DNA of 20,951 nt. It comes from Flavobacterium sp. (GTDB lineage Bacteria; Bacteroidota; Bacteroidia; Flavobacteriales; Flavobacteriaceae). Position numbers and translations under genes: made by a program. Shown one piece after another: positions 7,142 to 16,051 of the stretch (its first letter is position 1; each line of letters begins with the position of its first letter). Location: contig JAGOAF010000022.1 of NCBI GenBank assembly GCA_017984035.1, positions 1-20,951 of the forward strand, in the 5' to 3' direction. Below the pieces are notes generated by a model that was not told where the DNA came from, made no database searches, and worked only from the letters and a program-made list of their open reading frames with translations.

Positions 7142-8356
7142 TTAGTGGTTCTTTTTAAAAGACAAATAGGCTACAATTGTACTTAACAACATCAAAAAAC
7201 CAGCTAATACAAAAGGTGCACCAGCAAATTTAAAAGGCGCATCATTATGGGTAAAAAAGTAAAATACAGTAGACATCATGGGTGGACCAATAATCGCCGA
7301 AGCACTCATCAAACTCGACATTGTTCCTTGAATTTCGCCTTGTTCATTGGCAGGAACTTGTTCTGAAATTACCGCCTGCATGGCAGGACCGGCAATCCCA
7401 CCTAAACAATACGGAATTAAAAAGACGAACATCATCCAACTTTCGGTAGCAGTTGCAAATAAAAACATCCCTACAGTGTACAAGGCCATACCTACATAAA
7501 TACTTTTTTCGTTGCCTAACTTTGGATTGATCCAGCGAATTAATCCGCCTTGTACTAATCCAACCAAAAGTCCAATTACCCCTAATGATATTCCTACCAT
7601 TTTTTCGTCCCAATTGAATTGGTACATGGTAAAGAAGCTCCAGTTGCTATGCACGGCATGAGACGCTACATACAATAAAAAAGTAGCGATCACTAAACCA
7701 ATTAACTTCGGGTATTTTTTTAAATGCAATAAAGCGCCAATTGGATTGGCTCTCTTAATATCAAATTCCCTTCTGTTTTCTTTTGCTAACGATTCTGGCA
7801 AAATGAAAAAGCCATACAAAAAGTTCAACAAGCACAAAAGAGCAGCAGCATAAAAGGGTACTCTAGCACCATATTGCCCTAACAAACCGCCTAGAACAGG
7901 TCCAATGATGAATCCTAATCCGAAAGCGGCACCAATCATTCCAAAGTTTTTAGCTCTGTTCTCGGGCGTACTCACATCGGCAATATACGCAGTTGCTGTG
8001 GTAATACTGGCGCCAGTAAGTCCTGCAATAATTCGCCCAACAAACAACCACTGAATGGTGGGTGCAAAGGCCAATAACAAATAGTCCATTGAAAAAGCAA
8101 AAAGCGAAATCAAAATAATCGGTCTTCTACCAAATTTGTCACTTAAATTTCCAACTAAAGGCGCGAATAGAAATTGAGTAATGGCATAGGCAAAGGTTAA
8201 CCATCCACCATATTTTGCAGCTTCGCTAATGTCACCGTGAATCAATTCTTTAATTAATTTTGGGATCACCGGAATAATAATTCCCCAACCCGTAATATCA
8301 ATTAACATGGTAATGAAAATAAATCCGATTGCGGCCGACTTTTTATTGGATGACAT
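7142..8356 (-). CDS. MFS exporter, TCR/Tet family
   Basis: A 404-residue, 12-segment major facilitator. The first helix motif [13 protein letters not shown] resembles the DxxGxGxIxPVLP start of the TetA family. The motif A loop [11 protein letters not shown] lies between helices 2 and 3, and the helix 5 antiporter motif region is [13 protein letters not shown]. It is probably a proton-coupled drug or metabolite exporter of the inner membrane. Tetracycline specificity cannot be inferred, since Bacteroidetes carry many chromosomal members of this family with unknown substrates. I chose ATG at 8356; the frame stays open to a TTG at 8380, but that adds an unlikely PYLINTI extension. It begins shortly after the odhB terminator and precedes tatD by 19 bases. 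Confidence 0.88.
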   Translation of the reverse strand: MSSNKKSAAIGFIFITMLIDITGWGIIIPVIPKLIKELIHGDISEAAKYGGWLTFAYAITQFLFAPLVGNLSDKFGRRPIILISLFAFSMDYLLLAFAPTIQWLFVGRIIAGLTGASITTATAYIADVSTPENRAKNFGMIGAAFGLGFIIGPVLGGLLGQYGARVPFYAAALLCLLNFLYGFFILPESLAKENRREFDIKRANPIGALLHLKKYPKLIGLVIATFLLYVASHAVHSNWSFFTMYQFNWDEKMVGISLGVIGLLVGLVQGGLIRWINPKLGNEKSIYVGMALYTVGMFLFATATESWMMFVFLIPYCLGGIAGPAMQAVISEQVPANEQGEIQGTMSSLMSASAIIGPPMMSTVFYFFTHNDAPFKFAGAPFVLAGFLMLLSTIVAYLSFKKNH

Positions 8357-8392
8357 AATTGTATTTATTAGGTAGGGCAAATAAACAAAAAA

Positions 8393-8420
8393 ATCCCAAA
8401 CTCTTAATCGAGTTTGGGAT
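8393..8420 (-). terminator. Intrinsic terminator of the odhA-odhB operon
   Basis: An 11-bp perfect stem, ATCCCAAACTC (8393-8403) with GAGTTTGGGAT (8410-8420), encloses a 6-base loop. On the minus strand it is followed by seven T residues. It lies 28 bases after the odhB stop and 36 bases before the MFS start, separating the two transcripts. Confidence 0.9.
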
Positions 8421-8448
8421 TAAATATAGTAGACTTTGAATTACAATT

Positions 8449-9669
8449 TTATAATTCAAATGCTTTTTTAGGATTGTTATCGCAAAGCAATTCTACTGGA
8501 TTTTCAAGCGCTTCTTTTACCGCTACTAAGAATCCAACAGATTCACGACCGTCGATAATTCTGTGGTCATAAGAAAGAGCCACATACATCATTGGGTGAA
8601 TTTCTACTTTACCATTTACCGCAATTGGACGTTCAATAATGTTGTGCATTCCTAAGATTCCTGATTGTGGTGGGTTGATAATTGGCGTAGACAACATACT
8701 TCCAAAAACACCACCATTAGTAATGGTAAATGTTCCTCCTGTCATATCATCAACTGTAATTTGACCGTCACGCGCTTTGATTGCCAAACGTTTGATTTCA
8801 GCTTCAATTCCGCGGAAAGTCAAGTTTTCAGCATTACGAACTACCGGTACCATCAATCCTTTTGGTCCAGAAACCGCGATAGAAATATCACAGAAATCGT
8901 AAGCTACTTTATAATCGCCATCCATCATCGAATTAACATCTGGATACAATTCTAAAGCTCTTGTCACTGCTTTTGTAAAGAAAGACATATACCCTAAACC
9001 AACACCTGCGTGTTTTGCTTTGAAGGCATCTTTGTATTCGTTACGTAAATTGTTAATTGGGGTCATGTTCACTTCGTTAAAAGTAGTCAACATAGCCGTA
9101 TCGTTTTTAGCCGCAACTAAACGTTCCGCCACTTTTCGACGCAACATAGACAATTTAATTCTTTCAGCACCACGAGAACCACCTGTTGGAGTTCCCATTG
9201 AAGGTACTGCATTTACAGCATCTTCTTTAGTGATACGACCCTCTTTACCTGTTCCAACAATATCAGAAGGCTGGATGTTTTTTTCATCTAATATTTTACG
9301 AGCTGCTGGCGAAGGTGCTTGAGCAGCATAAGTCGCTGCTGGAGCAGGAGCCGCCTTTTTCTCTTCTACTTTTTTCTCTTCTGCTTTTGGTGCTTCTGCT
9401 ACTGGAGCTGGAGCTGAACCAGATGGTTTTGCTGCAGCAGTATCAATCAAACAAACTACCGCACCTACGGCAACGGCATCACCTTCTTCAGCTTTTAGTG
9501 TAATCACACCACTTGCTTCTGCAGGTAATTCTAAAGTTGCTTTGTCTGAATCTACTTCAGCAATAGCTTGGTCTTTTTCTACATAATCGCCATCTTTTAC
9601 TAACCAAGTGGCAATTTCTACTTCTTTGATTGATTCCCCCGGTGAAGGGACTTTCATTTCTAAAATCAT
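8449..9669 (-). CDS. odhB: 2-oxoglutarate dehydrogenase E2, dihydrolipoyl succinyltransferase
   Basis: A 406-residue E2 core protein of the 2-oxoglutarate dehydrogenase complex, transferring the succinyl group from E1 to CoA in the TCA cycle. It has one N-terminal lipoyl domain (residues 1-76) with the lipoylation motif [10 protein letters not shown] (Lys43). An Ala/Pro/Glu/Lys-rich linker (about 78-118) follows, then a peripheral subunit-binding domain (about 118-155, [10 protein letters not shown]...[10 protein letters not shown]). The catalytic acetyltransferase-type domain (about 168-406) has the active-site motif [11 protein letters not shown] (His369, Asp373). A single lipoyl domain and this motif favour the succinyl over the acetyl enzyme, and linkage to odhA settles it. 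It starts 27 bases after the odhA stop. Equivalent to sucB of E. coli. Confidence 0.96.
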   Translation of the reverse strand: MILEMKVPSPGESIKEVEIATWLVKDGDYVEKDQAIAEVDSDKATLELPAEASGVITLKAEEGDAVAVGAVVCLIDTAAAKPSGSAPAPVAEAPKAEEKKVEEKKAAPAPAATYAAQAPSPAARKILDEKNIQPSDIVGTGKEGRITKEDAVNAVPSMGTPTGGSRGAERIKLSMLRRKVAERLVAAKNDTAMLTTFNEVNMTPINNLRNEYKDAFKAKHAGVGLGYMSFFTKAVTRALELYPDVNSMMDGDYKVAYDFCDISIAVSGPKGLMVPVVRNAENLTFRGIEAEIKRLAIKARDGQITVDDMTGGTFTITNGGVFGSMLSTPIINPPQSGILGMHNIIERPIAVNGKVEIHPMMYVALSYDHRIIDGRESVGFLVAVKEALENPVELLCDNNPKKAFEL

Positions 9670-9696
9670 CGTTTATAATTTTATTGTTGTCTAATA

Positions 9697-12468
9697 TTAT
9701 CTAAATAAATTTTTGTCAAAAACCATTCTAATGGCATCGGCATGACGTCTTCTATCTCTAGTATGACTTCCAGAAGCTGGAGCCGAGTAATTTTTCAAAG
9801 AGGCTAAACGCCAAGGTACCAAATCAAAATTCACTAACATATAGCTGTAAGCTCCCATGTTTTTAGGCTCTTCTTGTGCCCAAACATAATCATCAGCATT
9901 TGGATAGCTTGCAATAATCGCTTTTAATTGGTCTGTTGGCAAAGGAAATAATTGCTCAATTCGAACCAAAGCTACATCATTTCGTTCTAGTTTTTCTCTT
10001 TCAGATAAAATATCATAATAGAATTTACCCGTACAGAAAACTACTGTTTTTACTTTTGATTTATCTACAGAAGTATCGTCAATGGTTTCTTGGAAACTTC
10101 CATTGGCCAATTCCTCTTGGGTCGAAACACATAAAGGATGACGCAATAAACTCTTAGGTGAAAATACTACTAAAGGTTTACGGAATTTCGTTTTCATTTG
10201 TCTTCGCATCAAATGGAAGAAGTTAGCTGGTGTAGTACAATCAGCCACATACATATTATGACGAGAACACAATTGTAAATAACGCTCCATTCTAGCCGAA
10301 GAGTGCTCTGCACCTTGACCTTCGTATCCGTGAGGTAATAATAGGACAATACCATTTTGATTGTTCCATTTGTCTTCACCACATGAAATGTATTGGTCAA
10401 TCATGATTTGGCAACCGTTAGAGAAATCTCCAAATTGCGCTTCCCAAATTGTTAAGGCATTAGGATTGGTCAACGCATAACCGTAATCAAAACCTAACAC
10501 ACCATATTCGGAAAGAAACGAGTTAAAGGCATTGAATTTTCCTTTTTTGTCTTGTACCGCGTTCAAAAGAATTACTTCTTCTTCACTGTCTTCTACTTTT
10601 ACCACAGCGTGACGGTGAGAGAATGTCCCTCTTTCTACGTCTTGCCCTGATAAACGAACATCATATCCTTCTTGTAATAACGATCCGTATGCTAGAGCCT
10701 CAGCTGTACCCCAATCAATTTGATTGTTGTCGTACATCGTTTTTCTATCGGTTACAATTTTAGAAATTTTGTTGATGAATTTTTTATCCGATGGTAAAGT
10801 GGAAATTGTTTCTAAAATTCCCTCTAATTTTTTCTTGTCGTAAGTAGTGTCTACTTTTTGTAACATCACATCATCAGACACTTGGACAAATCCTTGCCAC
10901 TCGTCTTGCATAAATGGCTTAATGATCGTCAAATCTTTCTTGCGAGAGGCTTGTAAATTTTCGTCCAATTTGGCTTTGTAATCACTTTCAATTTTGTTGA
11001 CATAGGCTTGGTCAATGATACCATCAACAATCAATTTTTCGGCATAAATATCTCTTGGATTTTTATGACGCGCGATGATTTTGTATAAAACAGGTTGGGT
11101 AAAACGAGGCTCATCACCTTCATTATGACCGTATTTTCTATATCCTAAAAGGTCGATGAATACATCTCCTCCAAAAGTCATTCTATAATCTAACGCAAAC
11201 AACATGGCGTGCACTACTGCTTCTGTATCATCTGCATTTACATGTAATACCGGCGAAAGTGTTACTTTGGCAACATCGGTGCAATAAGTAGACGAACGCG
11301 CATCTTGATAGTTAGTAGTGAAACCAACTTGGTTGTTAATTACTAAGTGAATAGTCCCAGCGGTCTTGTATCCATCCAATTGCGCCATTTGCACAATTTC
11401 ATAAACGATTCCTTGTCCTGCTACTGCAGCATCTCCGTGAACGGCAATTGGCAATACTTTTGAAAAATCTTCTGGAAAATATTTATCTTGTTTAGCACGC
11501 GTAATCCCCTCAATAACGGCTCCAACAGTTTCTAAGTGAGACGGGTTTGGCGCTAAATTAATGTTGATTGATTTACCCGATTTGGTTTTTCTTTCTGAAG
11601 TTAATCCTAAATGGTATTTAACGTCTCCGTCAAAATATTCTTGATCGTAATCTTTTCCGTCAAATTCTGAGAAGATATCTTGTGTTGCTTTACCAAAAAT
11701 ATTGGCTAGTATATTTAACCTACCGCGGTGAGCCATTCCCATTACAAATTGCTCCACTCCTTTTTCGGCAGCAGCTTCAATCAAAGCATCTAACGCAGGG
11801 ATAATACTTTCTCCCCCTTCTAATGAGAAACGTTTTTGACCTACATATTTAGTATGTAAGAAATTCTCAAAAGAAACGGCTTCATTCAATTTATCAAGAA
11901 TGTTTTTCTTTTGTTCTACATTGAAATTAGGCAAATTCTCATTAACATTTAATCGATCTTGAATCCATTGCACCACCTCTGGTTTACGAATATACATGTA
12001 TTCCACCCCTATGGATTGACAATAAATGTTTTCAAGATGGCGAATAATTTCTTTAAGTGAAGTAGGTTGCTTTCCTAAAATTTTAGCCGCATCAAAAACG
12101 GTTTCTAAATCAGCCGAATTCAATCCGAAATTTTCAATATCTAAATTAGGAGAATAGGTTCTTCGGTCACGAACCGGATTGGTCTTGGTAAACAAATGGC
12201 CTCGGGTTCTGTAACCGTCAATCAATTTGATTACATTAAACTCTTTCAGTACTTTTTCAGAAACCTGCCCTGAAGCAACTGAGTTAGAAGAATAAGCCGC
12301 CATTTGGTCGGCAACATTTTCTTCGTTAAAAGTGGCCATTCCAAAATCAAACCCTTGAAAAAAACTTCTCCAACTTGGTTCAACACTGTCTGGATTATCT
12401 AAATATTGATCGTATAATTGAGCAAAAAATTCGGTATGAGCTGCGTTTAAAAAGGAAAACCTATCCAT
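9697..12468 (-). CDS. odhA: 2-oxoglutarate dehydrogenase E1 component
   Basis: A 923-residue thiamine-diphosphate enzyme that decarboxylates 2-oxoglutarate and succinylates the E2 lipoyl group; committed step of the TCA cycle. The N-terminal E2-interacting segment is present (FLNAAHTEFFAQLYDQYLD, followed by PSWRSFFQGF). Active-site motifs include MGMAHRGRLN (His247), PNPSHLE, and the ThDP/Mg site HGDAAVAGQG (Asp346) to INNQVGFTT (Asn378/379). The transketolase-like domain and C-terminal region (QEEPKNMGAY, RIEQLFPLP, GSHTRDRRRHADA) are complete. Length is close to the E. coli SucA (933). It is the first gene of the odhAB operon. The E3 subunit (lpd) is not in the window. Equivalent to sucA. 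Confidence 0.97.
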   Translation of the reverse strand: MDRFSFLNAAHTEFFAQLYDQYLDNPDSVEPSWRSFFQGFDFGMATFNEENVADQMAAYSSNSVASGQVSEKVLKEFNVIKLIDGYRTRGHLFTKTNPVRDRRTYSPNLDIENFGLNSADLETVFDAAKILGKQPTSLKEIIRHLENIYCQSIGVEYMYIRKPEVVQWIQDRLNVNENLPNFNVEQKKNILDKLNEAVSFENFLHTKYVGQKRFSLEGGESIIPALDALIEAAAEKGVEQFVMGMAHRGRLNILANIFGKATQDIFSEFDGKDYDQEYFDGDVKYHLGLTSERKTKSGKSININLAPNPSHLETVGAVIEGITRAKQDKYFPEDFSKVLPIAVHGDAAVAGQGIVYEIVQMAQLDGYKTAGTIHLVINNQVGFTTNYQDARSSTYCTDVAKVTLSPVLHVNADDTEAVVHAMLFALDYRMTFGGDVFIDLLGYRKYGHNEGDEPRFTQPVLYKIIARHKNPRDIYAEKLIVDGIIDQAYVNKIESDYKAKLDENLQASRKKDLTIIKPFMQDEWQGFVQVSDDVMLQKVDTTYDKKKLEGILETISTLPSDKKFINKISKIVTDRKTMYDNNQIDWGTAEALAYGSLLQEGYDVRLSGQDVERGTFSHRHAVVKVEDSEEEVILLNAVQDKKGKFNAFNSFLSEYGVLGFDYGYALTNPNALTIWEAQFGDFSNGCQIMIDQYISCGEDKWNNQNGIVLLLPHGYEGQGAEHSSARMERYLQLCSRHNMYVADCTTPANFFHLMRRQMKTKFRKPLVVFSPKSLLRHPLCVSTQEELANGSFQETIDDTSVDKSKVKTVVFCTGKFYYDILSEREKLERNDVALVRIEQLFPLPTDQLKAIIASYPNADDYVWAQEEPKNMGAYSYMLVNFDLVPWRLASLKNYSAPASGSHTRDRRRHADAIRMVFDKNLFR

Positions 12469-12505
12469 AATTATTGATTAATATGCTTTTTGTTTAATTT
12501 GTTGA

Positions 12506-12513
12506 CAAAAGTA
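12506..12513 (-). promoter_or_regulatory. -7 promoter element of odhAB
   Basis: On the minus strand these bases read TACTTTTG, an exact TAnnTTTG match, 37 bases upstream of the odhA ATG (12468). No strong -33 element is visible at the expected spacing. Confidence 0.5.
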
Positions 12514-12588
12514 CAATAAACCAATCTATTTAACCTTATTATTTAACTACTTTTACGTTAAATTTTGTTAAAAATCGTTCAAACTACC

Positions 12589-13137
12589 ATGAAAAAAATC
12601 GTTTTTGGTCCCATTTTGAATCCAAAACTGCTATTCACTTTACCCCTTCTTTTTCTTTTTTCTGTATCGCATTCGCAAACGATTGCGGAAAATGGCACTA
12701 ATTCACTTTGGAACAAAGTCCAATTTGGCGGGGGATTCGGATTGAGTTTTGGTTCAGGATATACTGAAATTATTGTATCGCCAAGTGCCATTTATCCCGT
12801 AAACGACTATGTAAGTTTAGGAGGCGGATTGTTAGGAAGTTTTACCAATTCAAAAAATTACTACACTACTGCTGTGTATGGCATAAGTGCTATTAGTTTG
12901 TTCAATCCAATCCATAAAATCCAACTTTCAGTAGAAGTTGAACAAGCGAGAGTCAACACCCAATTCAAAATGATTCCAAAACCAGTAACCAAAAACTATT
13001 GGAACACCGGATTGTATGTGGGCGCAGGATATCGCAATGGAAATGTTACGCTTGGAGCACGATACAATTTATTATTTGATAAAAATAAAAGCATATACAG
13101 CGATGCATTGATGCCTTTTGTTCGGTTGTATTTTTAA
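12589..13137 (+). CDS. Small outer-membrane barrel-like protein divergent from odhA
   Basis: A 182-residue protein with a long signal peptide (ending SVSHSQ, about residue 30). The mature part has short amphipathic strands separated by Gly/Asn turns (KVQFGGGFGLSFGSGYTEI, YVSLGGGLLGSF, GLYVGAGYRNGNVTLGARY) and ends in an aromatic strand, FVRLYF, the usual outer-membrane C-terminal signature. A small beta-barrel is likely; function is unknown. I recall that homologues beside sucA in flavobacterial genomes are sometimes labelled 'alpha-ketoglutarate decarboxylase'. Nothing in this sequence supports an enzyme, and the label was probably carried over from the neighbour. I use ATG at 12589, because the upstream in-frame TTG at 12565 would bury the signal peptide. 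The promoter region is shared with divergent odhA. Confidence 0.75.
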   Translation: MKKIVFGPILNPKLLFTLPLLFLFSVSHSQTIAENGTNSLWNKVQFGGGFGLSFGSGYTEIIVSPSAIYPVNDYVSLGGGLLGSFTNSKNYYTTAVYGISAISLFNPIHKIQLSVEVEQARVNTQFKMIPKPVTKNYWNTGLYVGAGYRNGNVTLGARYNLLFDKNKSIYSDALMPFVRLYF

Positions 13138-13179
13138 GCTTTCCTAACCAACTCATGTATTTTATATACCTATATCAAC

Positions 13180-13187
13180 TACTTTTG
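13180..13187 (+). promoter_or_regulatory. -7 promoter element of the PhoD-like gene
   Basis: The bases TACTTTTG match the Bacteroidetes -7 consensus exactly and lie 17 bases upstream of the ATG at 13205. This implies a short leader. No clear -33 element is visible. Confidence 0.5.
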
Positions 13188-13204
13188 TTTTAAATAAAAA
13201 ACCA

Positions 13205-14539
13205 ATGAAAAACATCTTTCTTTCTATACTATTAGGTTGTACACTAACCGGATTTTCTCAAAAAACTCTTTTACAATCTGGTCCAATGGTAGGCTATTGC
13301 GAAATGACTGAAGCCGTTATTTGGGCACAAACTTCCAAAGAAGCAGCCGTTCGAGTTGATTATTATGCAAAAGACAAACCAGCAGAAGTTTTTTCTTCGA
13401 AGACGTATACCTCATCTGAGAATAATTATTTTACAAATCATATTGTACTAACGCAATTGCAACAAGGCAAACAATACCATTACGATTTATTTATTAATAA
13501 TCAAAAAATCGTCTTGCCTTATGAAACTTCATTTTCGTCAAAAAAACTATGGCAATGGCGAGAAAAAGCACCAGATTTTACTATTGCTTTAGGGAGTTGC
13601 TCATACATAAGTGAAGAAGCCTTAGATAGACCAGGAAAACCCTATGGCTCTAACTATTCTATCTTTGAAAGTATTGCTAAAAAAAATCCAGATATAATGC
13701 TATGGGGAGGCGACAATGTGTATTTACGAGAAGCAGACTGGGATAGTAAATCCGGGATTTACCATCGCTACACGCATTCAAGATCGTTGAAAGAAATGCA
13801 ACCTTTGCTTGCTAGCACACAAAACTTAGCTATTTGGGACGACCATGATTTTGGACCAGATGATAGTGATCGTAGTTTTTATAATAAATACAGTACCCAA
13901 CAAGCATTTAAGGATTTTTGGGCCAACAAATTTTATGGAATGGATTCCAATCAAAAAGAAGGAATTTACTCCAGCTATAATTGGAGTGATGCTGAATTGT
14001 TTTTGTTAGATAACCGATTTTTTAAGTCGCCAAACAAACGTCTAACAGGAGAAAAAACGATGCTCGGAACAGCACAAATCCAATGGCTAATTGATGCATT
14101 AACATATTCAAAAGCGAGTTTTAAAATTATAGTTATTGGAGGGCAGGTTTTAAATTCTGAAGCTGTTTTTGAAAACTACGAAAACTATAAATCTGAAAAA
14201 GACTTTTTATTGAGCGAAATTTTGGCTAACCAAATAAAAGGAGTTGTATTTATTTCTGGAGACAGGCATTTTACAGAATTGTCCGTACAAAATAGACCCA
14301 ATACCTATCCGTTATACGACTGGACTGTTTCCCCTTTGACTTCTGGTCATGGTAACGCGGAAAAACTAGCCAAAGAACCGAACATCAATAGGGTTCCTGG
14401 TAGCTTATTTGCGCAACACGCTTTTGGTACTTTGTCTTTTTCTGGCGAAAAAGAAACGCGCCAAATGAAAATGAGTTTATTTGATAAAGACGGTATTGAA
14501 TTATGGAACAAAACAATCTTAAAATCAGAATTAGAATAG
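13205..14539 (+). CDS. Secreted PhoD-like metallophosphatase/phosphodiesterase
   Basis: A 444-residue protein with a signal peptide (residues 1-18, ending LTGFS). Residues about 20-110 form an N-terminal Ig/fibronectin-like domain (SGPMVGYCEMTEAVIWAQ...HYDLFINN), as in the PhoD family. The metallophosphatase domain follows: GSCSY (130-134), WGGDNVYL (Asp160, Asn161), IWDDHDFGPDDSDR (Asp202, Asp203, His204), and SGDRHFTEL (Asp343, His345). These match the Fe/Ca-binding residues of alkaline phosphatase D. Family members release phosphate from phosphomonoesters or phosphodiesters outside the cytoplasm, helping phosphate scavenging; the exact substrate is not known. It has its own promoter element 17 bases upstream. 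It ends one base before the stop of the convergent gene. Confidence 0.9.
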   Translation: MKNIFLSILLGCTLTGFSQKTLLQSGPMVGYCEMTEAVIWAQTSKEAAVRVDYYAKDKPAEVFSSKTYTSSENNYFTNHIVLTQLQQGKQYHYDLFINNQKIVLPYETSFSSKKLWQWREKAPDFTIALGSCSYISEEALDRPGKPYGSNYSIFESIAKKNPDIMLWGGDNVYLREADWDSKSGIYHRYTHSRSLKEMQPLLASTQNLAIWDDHDFGPDDSDRSFYNKYSTQQAFKDFWANKFYGMDSNQKEGIYSSYNWSDAELFLLDNRFFKSPNKRLTGEKTMLGTAQIQWLIDALTYSKASFKIIVIGGQVLNSEAVFENYENYKSEKDFLLSEILANQIKGVVFISGDRHFTELSVQNRPNTYPLYDWTVSPLTSGHGNAEKLAKEPNINRVPGSLFAQHAFGTLSFSGEKETRQMKMSLFDKDGIELWNKTILKSELE

Positions 14540-14540
14540 T

Positions 14541-14906
14541 TTAGTATTTATTTCGAAACCAAACCTTCATCCATTCTCTTTTTAAAACTAAAAAAGCAAC
14601 TTGTTCAGATAATATAGCAATATCAGATCCGTCTAATTTTTTGATTTGATCTTCTGGTACATCTACAATATAAAGTAAATTGAGATATTCAGCAAACTTA
14701 TACTGAATCAATCGGTAGATTTTTTCATGTAAGGCTGATTTCAATTCCTCCGGTTGAATGTCTTGTGCTAAGTCGATTGATTCATTCGCCAAATTGAAAT
14801 CTTTATTGATTTGTTCAATTAGGTTGAAATACAAATTTTCGTTAGTTGCTTCGACAAGCAATACATCCGTATTCAAAGGCGCTATAAAAGTAGTAGAATT
14901 AGACAT
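14541..14906 (-). CDS. Conserved-looking protein of unknown function, coupled to the prenyl synthase gene
   Basis: A 121-residue, mainly helical, acidic cytoplasmic protein. No signal peptide, transmembrane segment or motif is recognisable. The middle carries charged amphipathic helices (about 52-75, PEELKSALHEKIYRLIQYKF) and the C-terminus is basic and aromatic (KREWMKVWFRNKY). Its ATG (14906) overlaps the stop of the isoprenyl synthase gene (14899) by 8 bases, so translation is probably coupled. That tight coupling is the main reason to believe the gene is real. Its stop lies one base from the stop of the convergent phosphatase gene. I do not assign a function; a role linked to isoprenoid metabolism is only a guess from position. 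Confidence 0.75.
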   Translation of the reverse strand: MSNSTTFIAPLNTDVLLVEATNENLYFNLIEQINKDFNLANESIDLAQDIQPEELKSALHEKIYRLIQYKFAEYLNLLYIVDVPEDQIKKLDGSDIAILSEQVAFLVLKREWMKVWFRNKY

Positions 14907-15873
14907 TTCGATTCATTAAATTCTCTCCAAACATTTTTAAAATGGCTTTTTTGTCAGAGCTAATGTCCATTTTGTCTAGGGTAGCGAATGCTTTTAAAGT
15001 ATAGTCTTGTATCGCTTGTTGGGTAGCACTTGAAGCACCCGTTGCATTAAAAATAGTTTTTACCTCCTCGATTTTAGCTTCGTTTTCTGGAAGCGATACT
15101 GAAAATAATTGCAACAATTTGGCTTTTTCTTCATCAGAAGCAAATTCAATAGCTTTTAAATACAAATAGGTCTTTTTGTTTTCGATGATGTCTCCGCCAA
15201 TTTGTTTTCCAAAAGTAGCTGGATTACCAAACGCGTCCAAATAATCGTCTTGTAGCTGGAACGCCAATCCCAAATTTAATCCGAAATCGTAAATTAATTC
15301 CCCGTTTTCAGCCGAAGTTTCCGCAACAATAGCTCCCATTTTCATAGCTGCCGCTACCAAAACTGCGGTTTTGTATTCAATCATTTTTAAATACTCTGGT
15401 ATCGTAACATCAGATCGAGTTTCAAAATCAACATCCCATTGCTGACCTTCGCAAACTTCCAAAGCTGTCTTACTGAACAACTTGGCCAACTCCCTAAAAA
15501 CAACAGGTTCGTATTGCTCAAAATATTGGTACGCCAAAATTAACATGGCATCACCAGAAAGAATTCCAGTATTTATATTCCATTTTTCATGCACCGTTAC
15601 ATTCCCTCTTCGCAATGGCGCATCGTCCATAATGTCGTCATGAACTAATGAAAAATTATGAAAAACCTCAACTGCCAAAGCTGCCGGAAGTGCTTTAGAA
15701 TAAGTAGCGTCAAAAATTTCAGCACTCATTAACGTAAGCACTGGTCTGATTTTTTTTCCACCAAGTCCTAATATATAATGTATAGGTTCGTATAAGTTTT
15801 TAGGCTCTCGCACTTGAGGTTGGGCATTAAGGAAATCCAAAACAAATTGGTGATACTGCTGAATGGTATGCAT
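14899..15873 (-). CDS. Polyprenyl (probably geranylgeranyl-type) diphosphate synthase
   Basis: A 324-residue trans-isoprenyl diphosphate synthase that condenses isopentenyl diphosphate with allylic diphosphates. The substrate-binding GGKKIRP (38-44), first aspartate-rich motif DDIMDDAPLRRG (Asp79, Asp80, Asp83), FQLQDDYLD second motif (Asp209, Asp210, Asp213) and KQIGGDIIENKKT are all present. The first motif is DDxxD without the two-residue insertion of bacterial FPP synthases, and Phe74 sits five residues before it. That aromatic position usually limits the product to medium length (C15-C20), so a GGPP-type product is likely, but the family is hard to assign by eye. The product would feed carotenoid or quinone synthesis, common in flavobacteria. 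It is followed by an overlapping 121-residue gene. Confidence 0.88.
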   Translation of the reverse strand: MHTIQQYHQFVLDFLNAQPQVREPKNLYEPIHYILGLGGKKIRPVLTLMSAEIFDATYSKALPAALAVEVFHNFSLVHDDIMDDAPLRRGNVTVHEKWNINTGILSGDAMLILAYQYFEQYEPVVFRELAKLFSKTALEVCEGQQWDVDFETRSDVTIPEYLKMIEYKTAVLVAAAMKMGAIVAETSAENGELIYDFGLNLGLAFQLQDDYLDAFGNPATFGKQIGGDIIENKKTYLYLKAIEFASDEEKAKLLQLFSVSLPENEAKIEEVKTIFNATGASSATQQAIQDYTLKAFATLDKMDISSDKKAILKMFGENLMNRNV

Positions 15874-15902
15874 AGCTCGTTGTATTCTGATTTACAAAGT
15901 TC

Positions 15903-15910
15903 CAAATATA
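15903..15910 (-). promoter_or_regulatory. -7 promoter element of the prenyl synthase operon
   Basis: The minus strand reads TATATTTG, an exact TAnnTTTG match, 29 bases upstream of the ATG at 15873. A TTTG lies upstream at 15939-15936, but at 25-base spacing, longer than usual. Confidence 0.5.
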
Positions 15911-15992
15911 CAATTCCCATCCGAATAAATGGTTCCAAAAAGGGTAGATTTAAAGCATCTAAGTTTTCGATATTACTATTGATAAAAACAAT

Positions 15993-16020
15993 GGAAACTT
16001 TTTTGGTATTCAAAGTTTCC
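15993..16020. promoter_or_regulatory. Inverted-repeat operator, probably bound by the TetR regulator
   Basis: Perfect 9-bp arms GGAAACTTT (15993-16001) and AAAGTTTCC (16012-16020) flank a 10-base spacer that contains the candidate -33 element TTTG. Arm centres are 19 bases apart, about two helical turns, which suits a dimeric TetR-type repressor. The site lies just upstream of the -7 element of the TetR-efflux operon, so binding would block RNA polymerase. Confidence 0.65.
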
Positions 16021-16033
16021 TTTCTTACATTTG
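16002..16033 (+). promoter_or_regulatory. Promoter of the TetR-efflux operon (-33 and -7 elements)
   Basis: TTTG at 16002-16005 and TACATTTG at 16026-16033 match the Bacteroidetes -33 and -7 elements, with a 20-base spacing close to the usual 19. The ATG follows 18 bases after the -7 box, so the leader is short. This is the best-formed promoter in the window. Confidence 0.65.
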
Positions 16034-16051
16034 CACCTCCTTATAAAAATC

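Noticed and set aside
7344..7613. 89-residue minus-strand frame inside the MFS gene
   Set aside because: It lies in another frame of the same strand inside a well-supported coding region, and its cysteine- and arginine-rich translation resembles an out-of-frame artefact.
7142..8356. Naming the MFS gene as a tetracycline-resistance determinant
   Set aside because: Family motifs fit Tet-type exporters, but substrate cannot be told from sequence and the gene sits in an ordinary chromosomal context without mobile elements.
8357..8380. Upstream TTG starts for the MFS (8380), barrel (12565) and TetR (16031) genes
   Set aside because: Each adds a short unlikely extension, and an ATG with proper N-terminal features follows a few codons later. 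The TetR TTG lies inside the -7 promoter box.
15768..16013. 81-residue minus-strand frame across the TetR/prenyl synthase intergenic region
   Set aside because: It overlaps the prenyl synthase start in another frame and spans the promoters and the inverted repeat. No credible protein features.
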